In this document: positions 1 through 5,637 of the stretch, piece by piece
How the letters are laid out: every line of letters begins with the position of its first letter
Position numbering within the stretch: position 1 is the stretch's first letter
Assembly: GCA_016180165.1 (NCBI GenBank)
Contig: JACPBU010000067.1
Location: 1 to 6,168 of the forward strand
Source of the DNA: Candidatus Woesearchaeota archaeon
Lineage (GTDB): Archaea; Nanobdellota; Nanobdellia; Woesearchaeales; JACPBV01
DNA: 6,168 nt
Direction of reading: 5' to 3'
The notes under the pieces: model-generated
Told to the model about the DNA's origin: nothing
Database searches by the model: none
What the model saw: the letters and a program-made list of their open reading frames with translations, nothing else
Position numbers and translations under genes: made by a program

Positions 1-189
1 AGCAGCAACAGGATGACATATGGTGTCCTCATTGCCGCATTGTTGATAACTGGAGCGCTGCTTAAAGACGTCGGAAAACCAATGTATGGTGGCTTTCCCT
101 TGTTTTCCCTTGGCTTGTTTGGGATAGCAGTCCTGCTTGCTCTTTTCCTAACCATCTCTATCTTTCATGAAGGCAGGGGAGGAGATTAA
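1..189 (+). CDS. C-terminal fragment of a membrane protein, probably an ABC1/UbiB (AarF) family kinase-like protein
   Basis: The frame is open from base 1 and stops at TAA 187-189, so only the last 62 residues are present and the start lies outside the window. Two hydrophobic segments are visible, about residues 7-22 (YGVLIAALLITGALL) and 35-56 (FPLFSLGLFGIAVLLALFLTISIF), joined by a short loop with KDVGKPMYGG. A starting SNR(M/L) motif, two close membrane helices, and a short polar tail after the second helix resemble the usual C-terminus of ABC1/UbiB atypical kinases, which act on isoprenoid-lipid metabolism or membrane homeostasis. The kinase domain itself cannot be seen. The downstream phasin-like gene on the same strand agrees with my recollection that such genes often sit beside ABC1 kinases. 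It could still be another two-helix membrane protein tail. Confidence 0.65.
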   Translation, partial: SSNRMTYGVLIAALLITGALLKDVGKPMYGGFPLFSLGLFGIAVLLALFLTISIFHEGRGGD

Positions 190-198
190 AAATTGGAG

Positions 199-454
199 TA
201 GATTGACTAAAGAATATGTTAAGGAGGAATGTGATTGATGGGGTAAGTGATTAAGGAAGAAAGTGATTAAGGAGGAAAGAGGTTAGAAAAGAAAGTGATT
301 AATTGGGAGAGTGATTCGGGAAGAAAGTGATTAAGGAGGAACCAGGTAAGAAAGGAAAGAAATTGATGGAGAGAGTGATTCGGGAAGAAAGTGATTAAGA
401 AAGAAAGTGATTAAGAAAGAAAGTGATTAAGAAAGAAGGTGATTAAGGGGAGGA
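199..454. repeat. Tandem array of sixteen 16-nt purine-rich units, consensus GTGATTAAGRARGAAA
   Basis: Cutting the sequence every 16 bases from 199 gives 16 units. Eleven start with GTGATT (231, 247, 263, 295, 311, 327, 375, 391, 407, 423, 439); the other five (199, 215, 279, 343, 359) are degenerate but keep the register. No insertion or deletion breaks the 16-base phase. Units at 391 and 407 are identical. A higher-order duplication is visible: 307-335 and 371-399 are identical over 29 bases, 64 bases (four units) apart. The plus strand is almost free of C. The unit carries TGA and TAA and is not a multiple of three, so every frame is closed and it is not protein-coding. It fills most of the gap between the ABC1-like gene and the phasin-like gene. 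The remainder (190-198 and 455-509) holds only a possible promoter and the ribosome binding site of the next gene. Confidence 0.93.
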
Positions 455-471
455 AGGGTTTAAGCCCAAAG

Positions 472-484
472 CAAAAAATATTGC
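472..484 (+). promoter_or_regulatory. Possible archaeal TATA-like element upstream of the phasin-like gene
   Basis: The AT tract CAAAAAATATTGC lies about 25-38 bases upstream of the ATG at 510, between the end of the 16-nt array and the ribosome binding site GAGGTGA (497-503). Spacing would fit a transcript beginning close to the ribosome binding site. No convincing BRE is seen. This is only a candidate. Confidence 0.22.
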
Positions 485-509
485 TGAGCGACAAACGAGG
501 TGAAATACG

Positions 510-815
510 ATGGATAAGAACGTCAAGAAAGTGATTTATGCAGCAATCGGTGCAGCAAGCATAGCTGCGGAGAAAGCAGAAAAGATTGCAAGGCAGATTG
601 CAAAACAGGGGGTTGTCAGCCATAAAGAAGCGATGGGTATGGTGAAAGAGCTTACCAGTGAGGCCAACAAGCAGCGAAAGAGGCTCCAGGGCATTGTTGT
701 CAGGCAATTGGCAAAAGCAGGCAGCAAAGCCGAGAAGAGAGGGAAAAAGATAGTCGGGAAGGCTGCGAGGATGGCTGAAAAGAAAGGAAAGAAAATTTTA
801 AGGAGATTCCGTTAG
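510..815 (+). CDS. Small basic phasin-like protein
   Basis: A 101-residue protein starting at ATG 510, six bases after a good ribosome binding site (GAGGTGA, 497-503). It has 29 Lys/Arg against 8 Asp/Glu, a net charge near +21, with no cysteine and no signal peptide. Residues 8-31 form an Ala-rich helix with a hydrophobic face; residues 27-60 (RQIAKQGVVSHKEAMGMVKEL and on) have the look of phasin-like proteins, in which a G-x-(V/L)-(S/T)-x-x-E turn precedes a second helix; residues 62-101 are a Lys/Arg-rich tail with repeated GKK/EKKGKK. This matches in small form the layout of PhaF-type phasins, with an amphipathic helical part plus a nucleic-acid-binding basic tail. Binding to a membrane or lipid surface and to nucleic acid is inferred from that layout. 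It ends only six bases before the next gene, so the two are probably co-transcribed. Confidence 0.72.
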   Translation: MDKNVKKVIYAAIGAASIAAEKAEKIARQIAKQGVVSHKEAMGMVKELTSEANKQRKRLQGIVVRQLAKAGSKAEKRGKKIVGKAARMAEKKGKKILRRFR

Positions 816-821
816 TGCCCC

Positions 822-1334
822 ATGCCTCAGGCAGTCGTGCATGTCCTGCTGACAATCATCGCACTTGACCTCATCAGAGATTACGCCGTCAGGAAAAGGA
901 ATCTCATTCCACTCCATTACTTATTTGTGGGGGGCATTGCCGGGCTTATCCCTGATGCTGACATTCCCGTGTATTGGCTGGTGAAGAATGTTCTCGGCTA
1001 CGAGGTAGGATGGTTCCACCGCACCATCACTCATTCCTTGATGTTCCCTGCAGCTATGCTCCTGATTACTTTGATTGCAGTCCTGCTCTTTCGGGATAAA
1101 AAACGATGGCTGTTCTTTGCCGTGCTCACCTTTGGGTTTTCCATGCATCTCCTTCTTGATGGATTGCTGACAGGCTATATCCCTCTCTTCTATCCTTTTT
1201 CCGATGTGCGGTATGGATTGAATCTGTTGGGAAACATCGGCTGGCCAGCCATAGTCGAAGGCCTGGAAGCTGTGATACTTCTGGTTTGGCTGTATGACCT
1301 TGACAGGAGGCACAGGCTGAGGGATTATTGGTAG
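822..1334 (+). CDS. Membrane-bound metal-dependent hydrolase, DUF457/YdjM family
   Basis: A 170-residue integral membrane protein with about four to five hydrophobic segments. It has the polar signature of the YdjM/DUF457 (PF04307) family: His7 near the N-terminus, D45-A-D47 in GLIPDAD, H66-R-T-I-T-H71 in FHRTITHS, and H109-x3-D113 in MHLLLDG. These are thought to form a metal site within or at the membrane; the physiological substrate is not established for the family. Length is normal and the ligands are intact. ATG 822 is the only reasonable start, since the preceding in-frame codons soon meet the end of the upstream gene. AAGGAG at 800-805 lies about 16 bases upstream, which is long for a ribosome binding site, so translation may be coupled to the phasin-like gene six bases before. 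Confidence 0.88.
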   Translation: MPQAVVHVLLTIIALDLIRDYAVRKRNLIPLHYLFVGGIAGLIPDADIPVYWLVKNVLGYEVGWFHRTITHSLMFPAAMLLITLIAVLLFRDKKRWLFFAVLTFGFSMHLLLDGLLTGYIPLFYPFSDVRYGLNLLGNIGWPAIVEGLEAVILLVWLYDLDRRHRLRDYW

Positions 1335-1352
1335 GTGAGCAGTTCTCGTTTT

Positions 1353-1377
1353 GATTATTGGAAAGGGCACAATAATC
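1353..1377 (+). other. 8-bp stem-loop just after the DUF457 gene
   Basis: GATTATTG (1353-1360) pairs perfectly with CAATAATC (1370-1377) around a nine-base loop, 19 bases after the stop codon. GATTATTGG also occurs at the very end of the gene (1323-1331), so the left arm could alternatively be a short duplication. There is no following T-run, so a classical intrinsic terminator is unlikely. It may be a 3'-end structure for the plus-strand operon. Confidence 0.35.
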
Positions 1378-1394
1378 TGAGCAATGAACATGGG

Positions 1395-1442
1395 CTTTAC
1401 TTATCCCAGAGGGATACCAATTACACAAAGTGTTTTTTCGTA
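1395..1442. repeat. Copy 1 of a two-hairpin element (TATCCC-AGA-GGGATA ... TTTTTTCGTA)
   Basis: Stem 1 is TATCCC (1402-1407) with GGGATA (1411-1416) and loop AGA. It is followed by a small second hairpin, ACAC-AAA-GTGT (1423-1433), and then by TTTTTTCGTA (1433-1442). The same arrangement occurs at 5587-5636. The shared stretches are TTT(A/G)CTTATCCC, GAGGGATAC and TTTTTTCGTA. It lies between convergent genes, where a bidirectional transcription end or a small mobile insertion would be tolerated. The T-run directly after the second hairpin makes plus-strand termination possible, but the match to a second copy suggests a dispersed repeat. Confidence 0.7.
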
Positions 1443-1541
1443 GCTCGAAACCTTACGGATATAGCAACAAGAGAAACAAGAAAGGCTTGAAACTTTGGGG
1501 ATGAGCTGCTTAAACAATCATAAAAGCCCTTTCCTATGCAC

Positions 1542-1892
1542 TCACCCCCCAATCCCAATCAGTGAGACCCCAATGATTATAACCGCAATTCCCGCCCATT
1601 TCATCACATTCATCTTCTCTTTGAGGAGAATCATCGACCAGAGAGCGACCCAGATGTAGGTTGTGGAGACCAGGGGGTAGAGGACTGAGAGGCTGCCCCC
1701 TTTCAAGGCAGGGATGAACAATGCTGTGCCGACGGCATACAGGAAGAAGCCAAACAAAAGGTGATAGTTGGATAGTAGTGCGCGGATGCTGAAACTGGCT
1801 TTTGCCGAGCCTTTTTTGATGAATATAGGGCCAAAAGAACCGAGGAAGGAAGCAAGAAGCACCAATGCAATGGACCAAAGTTCTGCCGGCAT
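1542..1892 (-). CDS. Small DMT/EamA-type membrane transporter, subunit 2 of a pair
   Basis: A 116-residue protein with four predicted membrane helices (about residues 5-24, 45-63, 68-90 and 99-116). It has the YPLVSTTYIWVAL stretch in helix 3 typical of four-helix EamA/SMR-like members of the drug/metabolite transporter superfamily. Helix 1 lacks the Glu that classical SMR drug pumps use (it reads FLGSFGPIFIKKG), so quaternary-amine efflux should not be assumed. Lys/Arg cluster in loop 1 (KKGSAKASFSIR) and loop 3 (LKEKMNVMK), with almost none at the N-terminus or in loop 2, predicting N-out/C-out. ATG 1892 overlaps the stop of the upstream partner as TAATG, with ribosome binding site GAGGTGA seven bases before it. 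The substrate is unknown. Confidence 0.82.
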   Translation of the reverse strand: MPAELWSIALVLLASFLGSFGPIFIKKGSAKASFSIRALLSNYHLLFGFFLYAVGTALFIPALKGGSLSVLYPLVSTTYIWVALWSMILLKEKMNVMKWAGIAVIIIGVSLIGIGG

Positions 1893-2272
1893 TAGGCAAT
1901 CACCTCAGCCTGAGCCTTTCCATTTGAGCTTCTTGATATGATAACAACTCCTATAACAACTGCCAAAATACCTGACCATTGAAGGGATGAAATCTTTTCA
2001 CCGAAAAGGGGGATGGAAAAGAGGCTGACCCAGATATAGCTTGTTGCGACAATCGGATAGAGGACTGTTACTTCACCGGCCTTAAATGCTTTTATCATCA
2101 GGACTGCGCCGAGCGCATACAACGCCAGCCCGGCGAGGAGGGGGATGTTGGCCAATATGCTGAGTATATCAAATGACAATGATGCTGAGCCGGCCTTGTA
2201 AAGAAGCTGGGCAGCTGAAGTCAGGACTGTAGTTAGGAGCATGAGAAGCATCGCAAATTTTTTTCCTTCCAT
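1892..2272 (-). CDS. Small DMT/EamA-type membrane transporter, subunit 1 of a pair
   Basis: A 126-residue protein with four predicted membrane helices and helix 3 YPIVATSYIWVSLFSIPLFGE, clearly paralogous to the downstream partner. Helix 1 reads TSAAQLLYKAGS, resembling ArnE/ArnF- and EamA-like half-transporters and lacking the SMR catalytic Glu. Positive charges lie at the N-terminus (MEGKK), in loop 2 (KAFKAGE) and at the C-terminus (SRSSNGK), predicting N-in/C-in, opposite to its partner. I chose ATG 2272 because AGGT lies five bases upstream; a TTG at 2278 would add two residues and is less likely. Its stop overlaps the next start by one base. Possible roles include lipid-carrier or small-molecule movement; nothing in the sequence fixes the substrate. 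Confidence 0.82.
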   Translation of the reverse strand: MEGKKFAMLLMLLTTVLTSAAQLLYKAGSASLSFDILSILANIPLLAGLALYALGAVLMIKAFKAGEVTVLYPIVATSYIWVSLFSIPLFGEKISSLQWSGILAVVIGVVIISRSSNGKAQAEVIA

Positions 2273-2422
2273 CGTCAACCTGCTGTTCTTCTGTGAGCAT
2301 TATCCTATTGGGGGGAGGGGGTATTGCCCTTCCTTTTTTGATGAGGTAAGGTAGGGTATGAGGATTGTGTTTGGTTTATTGGTGGATGTTGTGAGGAAAG
2401 CATACTAACTCTCTTTCCAATT

Positions 2423-4147
2423 TCAATCTTCGAGAATCACTTCAATGATTCTTGCAAAGGCCGGCCTGGTGATGAAGACTCCCAAAGAAACACCGATGAT
2501 AGAGATGAGTGCAAAACCCTTCAACAGCCCAGCCCCCGCAAACAGCAGGGGGATCATAGCGGCAACAGTTGTGAAAAATGCTCCCATGATGATAAAAAAA
2601 GCCATCTTGATTTTTTCCTTCCAGTTGATAAATCTTGAAACCTGGCCTCTCAACACCTCATCGGTTATGACAATCTGGTGGTCAACTCCAGTGCCGATGG
2701 CTATGATTATGCCTGCTATTCCAGCAAGGTCAAGGTTCCAGCCGATCAATGAAGCGATCCCCAGCAGGATGATTATTTCCGACACTATCGTTGCGACAAT
2801 GGGAAGGACAATCTTAATGCGTTTATACCTCGCTCCTATCACAAATGAGACTGCAAGCGCCGCCATCAGGCCGGCAAAAAGGGAATTTTTCAGGAATTCA
2901 CGGCCGAGGAACGGCGAGATGGTGTCAATCTTTACGATGTTCAGCTTAAATGGCAGAGAGCCGGTGATAAGGACGGTCTGGAGGCGCTTCATATTCTGAA
3001 GGGCATTGATGGCAGCTTCCTGCTGGGAGATGCCGATGCCTGAGCCGGATATCTGGATGTTGGTCTCCTGAGAGCCTTTCAGCTCAGCGCCGATTCTCAG
3101 CCTGTCCACTTCCCTGTCATCAAGATAGAGGAATATGCTTTCATTGAGATATTGCTGCCTCCCCTCATTGACGACAGCAAGTTTGCCAGTCGCCTGCCCC
3201 TGGAGCATTGCAGCTTCCTGGGACAGGATGATTGAAAAACGGAAATTGCAATACCACTGGCCGGAATCCTGGCCGCAGCCACGGTCCGGGTCAAGGCCGG
3301 CGCAATCAGGGGTCCTGCAGACAAAGGTAATATCTTCTCCACCGCGGAATACAGGTTCGCCTGCAATCTTTGCTTCAAACTTGCCCTGTTTTGCTATCAG
3401 ATCCCTTACCTCTTCCTGGGAGGCGCCTGCAATCTCTGCAACGATGTACTGCTTTCCCGAGAGGTCGTTTGCTGAACGTACGATGATATCGCTTAGCCCA
3501 TAGACATTCAGGCGCTCGGTCATGACCGCAATAAGGTTGTCCATGTCATTCCTTGAAATCTGCTTTTCCGGCTCAAGGAGGACTCTTGTCCCGCCTTCGA
3601 GGTCCAGCCCTTTGCGCAGGTTCGAGGTTGGAGCATCATACACCCTTAACCCGAAGTCCTCGATGCCCTCGCTCACCTCCACTGTTTTGGGAAGGAGTTT
3701 TTTTACAAAAATGGTCTTGTTCACTTTGGCCATGGTGCCGTTTATTTCCTCTTCAACTTCATTCAGCTCCTGGACTTCCCTCATCTCAGTCTCATTGAGC
3801 TCAATAACTTTGATTTTTTCCTTGGGAACCAGGCGATACAATTGTTTATTGGTCTTTACAAGGAGGCTGCTGTTCAGCCTTGCACGTGAGAGCGCTGCCT
3901 CAAAATCATCAACATCTTTGATGTCAACATTGTTTATCGCACGGATGACCTCACGGGCCATTGGCTGCAGGCTTGGCTTCGGGCTCTGCATCCCGGCAAG
4001 GTTTGCTGAGGAATTTGCGAGAACACTCCTTATGGCAACGCCTTCCCTGAATGGATTTGGGCTTATCGAGATGAGGGAGAAGGCCAGGGCAACAATGAGG
4101 ATAATGACCCTTACGCTGGTAAACACCCGCTTTGCCTTACCTGCCAT
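2423..4147 (-). CDS. secD: Protein translocase subunit SecD, archaeal type, with a PDZ-like segment near the N-terminus
   Basis: A 574-residue membrane protein of the SecD/RND superfamily that, with SecF, supports export through SecYEG from the extracytoplasmic side. Order: helix 1 (about 13-29); a PDZ-like segment (about 34-107: GVAIRSVLANSSANLAGM, then REVIRAINNVDIKDVDDFEAAL); a Glu/Lys-rich linker (110-150); the P1 region with GLDLEGGTRVLLEP (180-193); and five helices (about 419-438, 445-468, 472-495, 514-534, 541-560). Helix 4 carries GTGVDHQIVITDE, whose Asp489 corresponds to the conserved proton-pathway Asp of SecD. The outer head holds Cys277, 282, 291 and 300, and six N-x-S/T sequons (Asn45, 92, 118, 136, 143, 335) could be glycosylated. 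ATG 4147 lies inside the end of secF (11-base overlap), with GGTGAG just upstream, so translation is coupled. Confidence 0.95.
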   Translation of the reverse strand: MAGKAKRVFTSVRVIILIVALAFSLISISPNPFREGVAIRSVLANSSANLAGMQSPKPSLQPMAREVIRAINNVDIKDVDDFEAALSRARLNSSLLVKTNKQLYRLVPKEKIKVIELNETEMREVQELNEVEEEINGTMAKVNKTIFVKKLLPKTVEVSEGIEDFGLRVYDAPTSNLRKGLDLEGGTRVLLEPEKQISRNDMDNLIAVMTERLNVYGLSDIIVRSANDLSGKQYIVAEIAGASQEEVRDLIAKQGKFEAKIAGEPVFRGGEDITFVCRTPDCAGLDPDRGCGQDSGQWYCNFRFSIILSQEAAMLQGQATGKLAVVNEGRQQYLNESIFLYLDDREVDRLRIGAELKGSQETNIQISGSGIGISQQEAAINALQNMKRLQTVLITGSLPFKLNIVKIDTISPFLGREFLKNSLFAGLMAALAVSFVIGARYKRIKIVLPIVATIVSEIIILLGIASLIGWNLDLAGIAGIIIAIGTGVDHQIVITDEVLRGQVSRFINWKEKIKMAFFIIMGAFFTTVAAMIPLLFAGAGLLKGFALISIIGVSLGVFITRPAFARIIEVILED

Positions 4148-5426
4148 AACTCACCTTCTTTGCCTTCTTTTCCATGTGCCAGCGCAAGATCCCGACGTTC
4201 TGTATCCAGGTAAATATGCTGTCTGCGATCATCCCGATGAAGATGATCAGGAATATCTGCTTCATCGTCTCTGACTCTGCAACAAAGTAGCCGACAAGGA
4301 CCGCTGCCATCGTTGTTAAGCTCATGGTCATCCCGGTCTTGAAGGCATCATACGATCTCTCGAACAAAGTCCCTTCTTTCCTTTTCATCATCCTTGTAGA
4401 TAGAAGCATATCTGTATCGACCGAGTAGCCAGTCAGCATGAGAAATGCGGCAATGCCGGCAGTGCTTAACTTTATCCCCAGGAGATTGACCGCAGCAAGG
4501 GTGACTATAATATCAGAAAAAACGCAGGAGATGACCGTCATGCTGGGGATGATGGAGCGGTAGTAGATCAAGACGACAAGGGTCATCAGGGCAAAGGCGA
4601 TGATGAGCGAAGTCAGCAATTCCCTGAAAAAGCTTGAGCCCAGAGATGAGCCTATGATCTCAATGCTGTAATCCTCCTGGGCCAGCTTATAACCGACAAA
4701 ATTTTCGATGACAGCCATGAAAGAGCCCAGCTTGCCTTTGTCTGTCCCATCAATATCTGCGATGATAATGGCGGATTTCAGCGTGCCTGCCCTGAGAGTG
4801 TTTGTGGCGATGTCTTGCCCCGGAAAGGAAGATTCCAGCGCCTTTTCGAGAGAAGCCGGATCGATATCCCCTTTTGAATATAGCGTGAATGTTAGCCCGC
4901 CCTTTAGTGTCACATCCTTGTTGAGAAAGTCCCCAGTCGAGGCAGCCTGATAGCCTATCTGGGCAATTGCCAATAAAGTGAGAATCAAAGGTATAAAGAG
5001 AAGCTTCTTATAGTTCACATCGAAGAAATGCTTTGTTGATTCTTTAAGTGATCTTCTTGGCACAAAGGGGGTAAATTTGGCCTTTTGCCTCACTGCCTCC
5101 CGGATGGTTTCCTGTTTTTCTCTTGAAGGCTCGTTTGAAGCCCCATCGCCTTTCCTCACCGATTGGCTTTCGCTTTCCTTCCCGCCTGGCAGGCTTTCGG
5201 CTGCCTTTCTGTCCGGCTGGTTTTCGGCTGATTCTGTATCAATCAAGGGGGGCTCGTCGTTTCCTTCTTCCTGTCCAATTGGGAATTTATTCTCTTTGCC
5301 CTGAAGTTCGGCCGCTGCCTGCTGATTGCCCTCAAGTTCGTTTCCTTCTTCCTGAATGTTAGAGGTTTCGTTCCCTTCATCCATTTGGCCATCTTCTTGA
5401 GTTTGACTTTCCTGATGCTCTTCCAC
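4137..5426 (-). CDS. secF: Protein translocase subunit SecF with a long acidic N-terminal extension
   Basis: A 429-residue protein; SecF proteins are usually nearer 280-320. Residues 1-115 form a low-complexity Glu/Gln/Asn-rich, presumably cytoplasmic tail with a repeated QEEGN(E/D) at 25-30 and 52-57. The core follows: PRRSLKESTKHFFDVNYKK (123-141) before helix 1 (142-160), LKGGLTF (174-180) in the short P1 domain, the IIGSSLGSSFF junction (257-267), and five helices (about 269-288, 292-315, 320-338, 366-384, 388-408). Helix 4 has GYSVDTDMLLSTR, the archaeal form of the SecF GYS(V/I)ND motif, with Asp336 and Asp339. Start GTG 5426 follows GGAGG by four bases and is the best-supported start. 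It is first in the secF-secD unit. Confidence 0.94.
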   Translation of the reverse strand: MEEHQESQTQEDGQMDEGNETSNIQEEGNELEGNQQAAAELQGKENKFPIGQEEGNDEPPLIDTESAENQPDRKAAESLPGGKESESQSVRKGDGASNEPSREKQETIREAVRQKAKFTPFVPRRSLKESTKHFFDVNYKKLLFIPLILTLLAIAQIGYQAASTGDFLNKDVTLKGGLTFTLYSKGDIDPASLEKALESSFPGQDIATNTLRAGTLKSAIIIADIDGTDKGKLGSFMAVIENFVGYKLAQEDYSIEIIGSSLGSSFFRELLTSLIIAFALMTLVVLIYYRSIIPSMTVISCVFSDIIVTLAAVNLLGIKLSTAGIAAFLMLTGYSVDTDMLLSTRMMKRKEGTLFERSYDAFKTGMTMSLTTMAAVLVGYFVAESETMKQIFLIIFIGMIADSIFTWIQNVGILRWHMEKKAKKVSYGR

Positions 5427-5535
5427 TATTCCTCCCCCTTCGTAATATATCCCCCTAACCCCCTAATCTTATCCATCCCATTAATAATACAATCTGCCAA
5501 TGAGAAGAAAAAAGGGCGGTTAATAAAGGTTACTG

Positions 5536-5543
5536 ATTTATAG
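5536..5543 (-). promoter_or_regulatory. Candidate TATA box for the secF-secD transcript
   Basis: On the minus strand CTATAAAT lies about 110 bases upstream of the secF GTG and is the best TATA-like octamer in this leader. Transcription would begin near 5510-5515, leaving a leader of about 85 bases that ends in the ribosome binding site. It abuts the left arm of the first inverted repeat (5542-5554), so a protein or RNA structure acting on that arm could affect this promoter. The BRE region is poor, so this remains a candidate. Confidence 0.25.
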
Positions 5544-5593
5544 CAAATCACTTTAATAATCGTAACTTTGTTTACAGCGAAAAGTGATTTGCT
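5542..5593. repeat. Inverted repeat unit 1 of the hairpin cluster (13-bp perfect stem)
   Basis: AGCAAATCACTTT (5542-5554) is the exact reverse complement of AAAGTGATTTGCT (5581-5593), with a 26-base AT-rich loop. The right arm directly abuts the TATCCC hairpin element at 5594. The core AG-C-AAAT-CAC pairs with GTG-ATTT-G-CT and aligns with units 2-4. Confidence 0.9.
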
Positions 5594-5636
5594 TATCCCG
5601 GAGGGATACAAAAAATTCCAATGCAATTTTTTCGTA
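5587..5636. repeat. Copy 2 of the two-hairpin element (TATCCC-GGA-GGGATA ... TTTTTTCGTA)
   Basis: Stem 1 is TATCCC (5594-5599) with GGGATA (5603-5608) and loop GGA. Stem 2 is AAAAAATT (5610-5617) with AATTTTTT (5625-5632) around a seven-base loop. The unit ends in TTTTTTCGTA (5627-5636). Copy 1 at 1395-1442 has the same order but a different second stem (ACAC/GTGT), so the structure is kept while its sequence differs. It sits exactly between inverted repeat units 1 and 2. Confidence 0.72.
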
Positions 5637-5637
5637 T

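Noticed and set aside
199..454. CRISPR array
   Set aside because: The repeat period is only 16 bases, units are contiguous without unique spacers, and no cas gene is seen.
1353..1377. Intrinsic terminator for the DUF457 operon
   Set aside because: The stem is real but no T-run follows it; the T-run at 1433-1438 is a better candidate and belongs to a repeated element.
1542..2272. Classical SMR multidrug exporter (EmrE-like) pair
   Set aside because: Size and four helices fit, but neither protein has the essential membrane Glu in helix 1, so drug export was not claimed.
2279..2422. Promoter or terminator between secD and the transporter pair
   Set aside because: No TATA-like octamer and no minus-strand T-run after a stem could be found; the G-rich stretch 2309-2321 on the plus strand has no function I can support. 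The pair may be read from the secFD transcript.
2445..4274. Long plus-strand open frames opposite secD
   Set aside because: They are antisense shadows of secD and the secF end, without ribosome binding sites or family motifs, while the minus strand shows clear SecD/SecF motifs.
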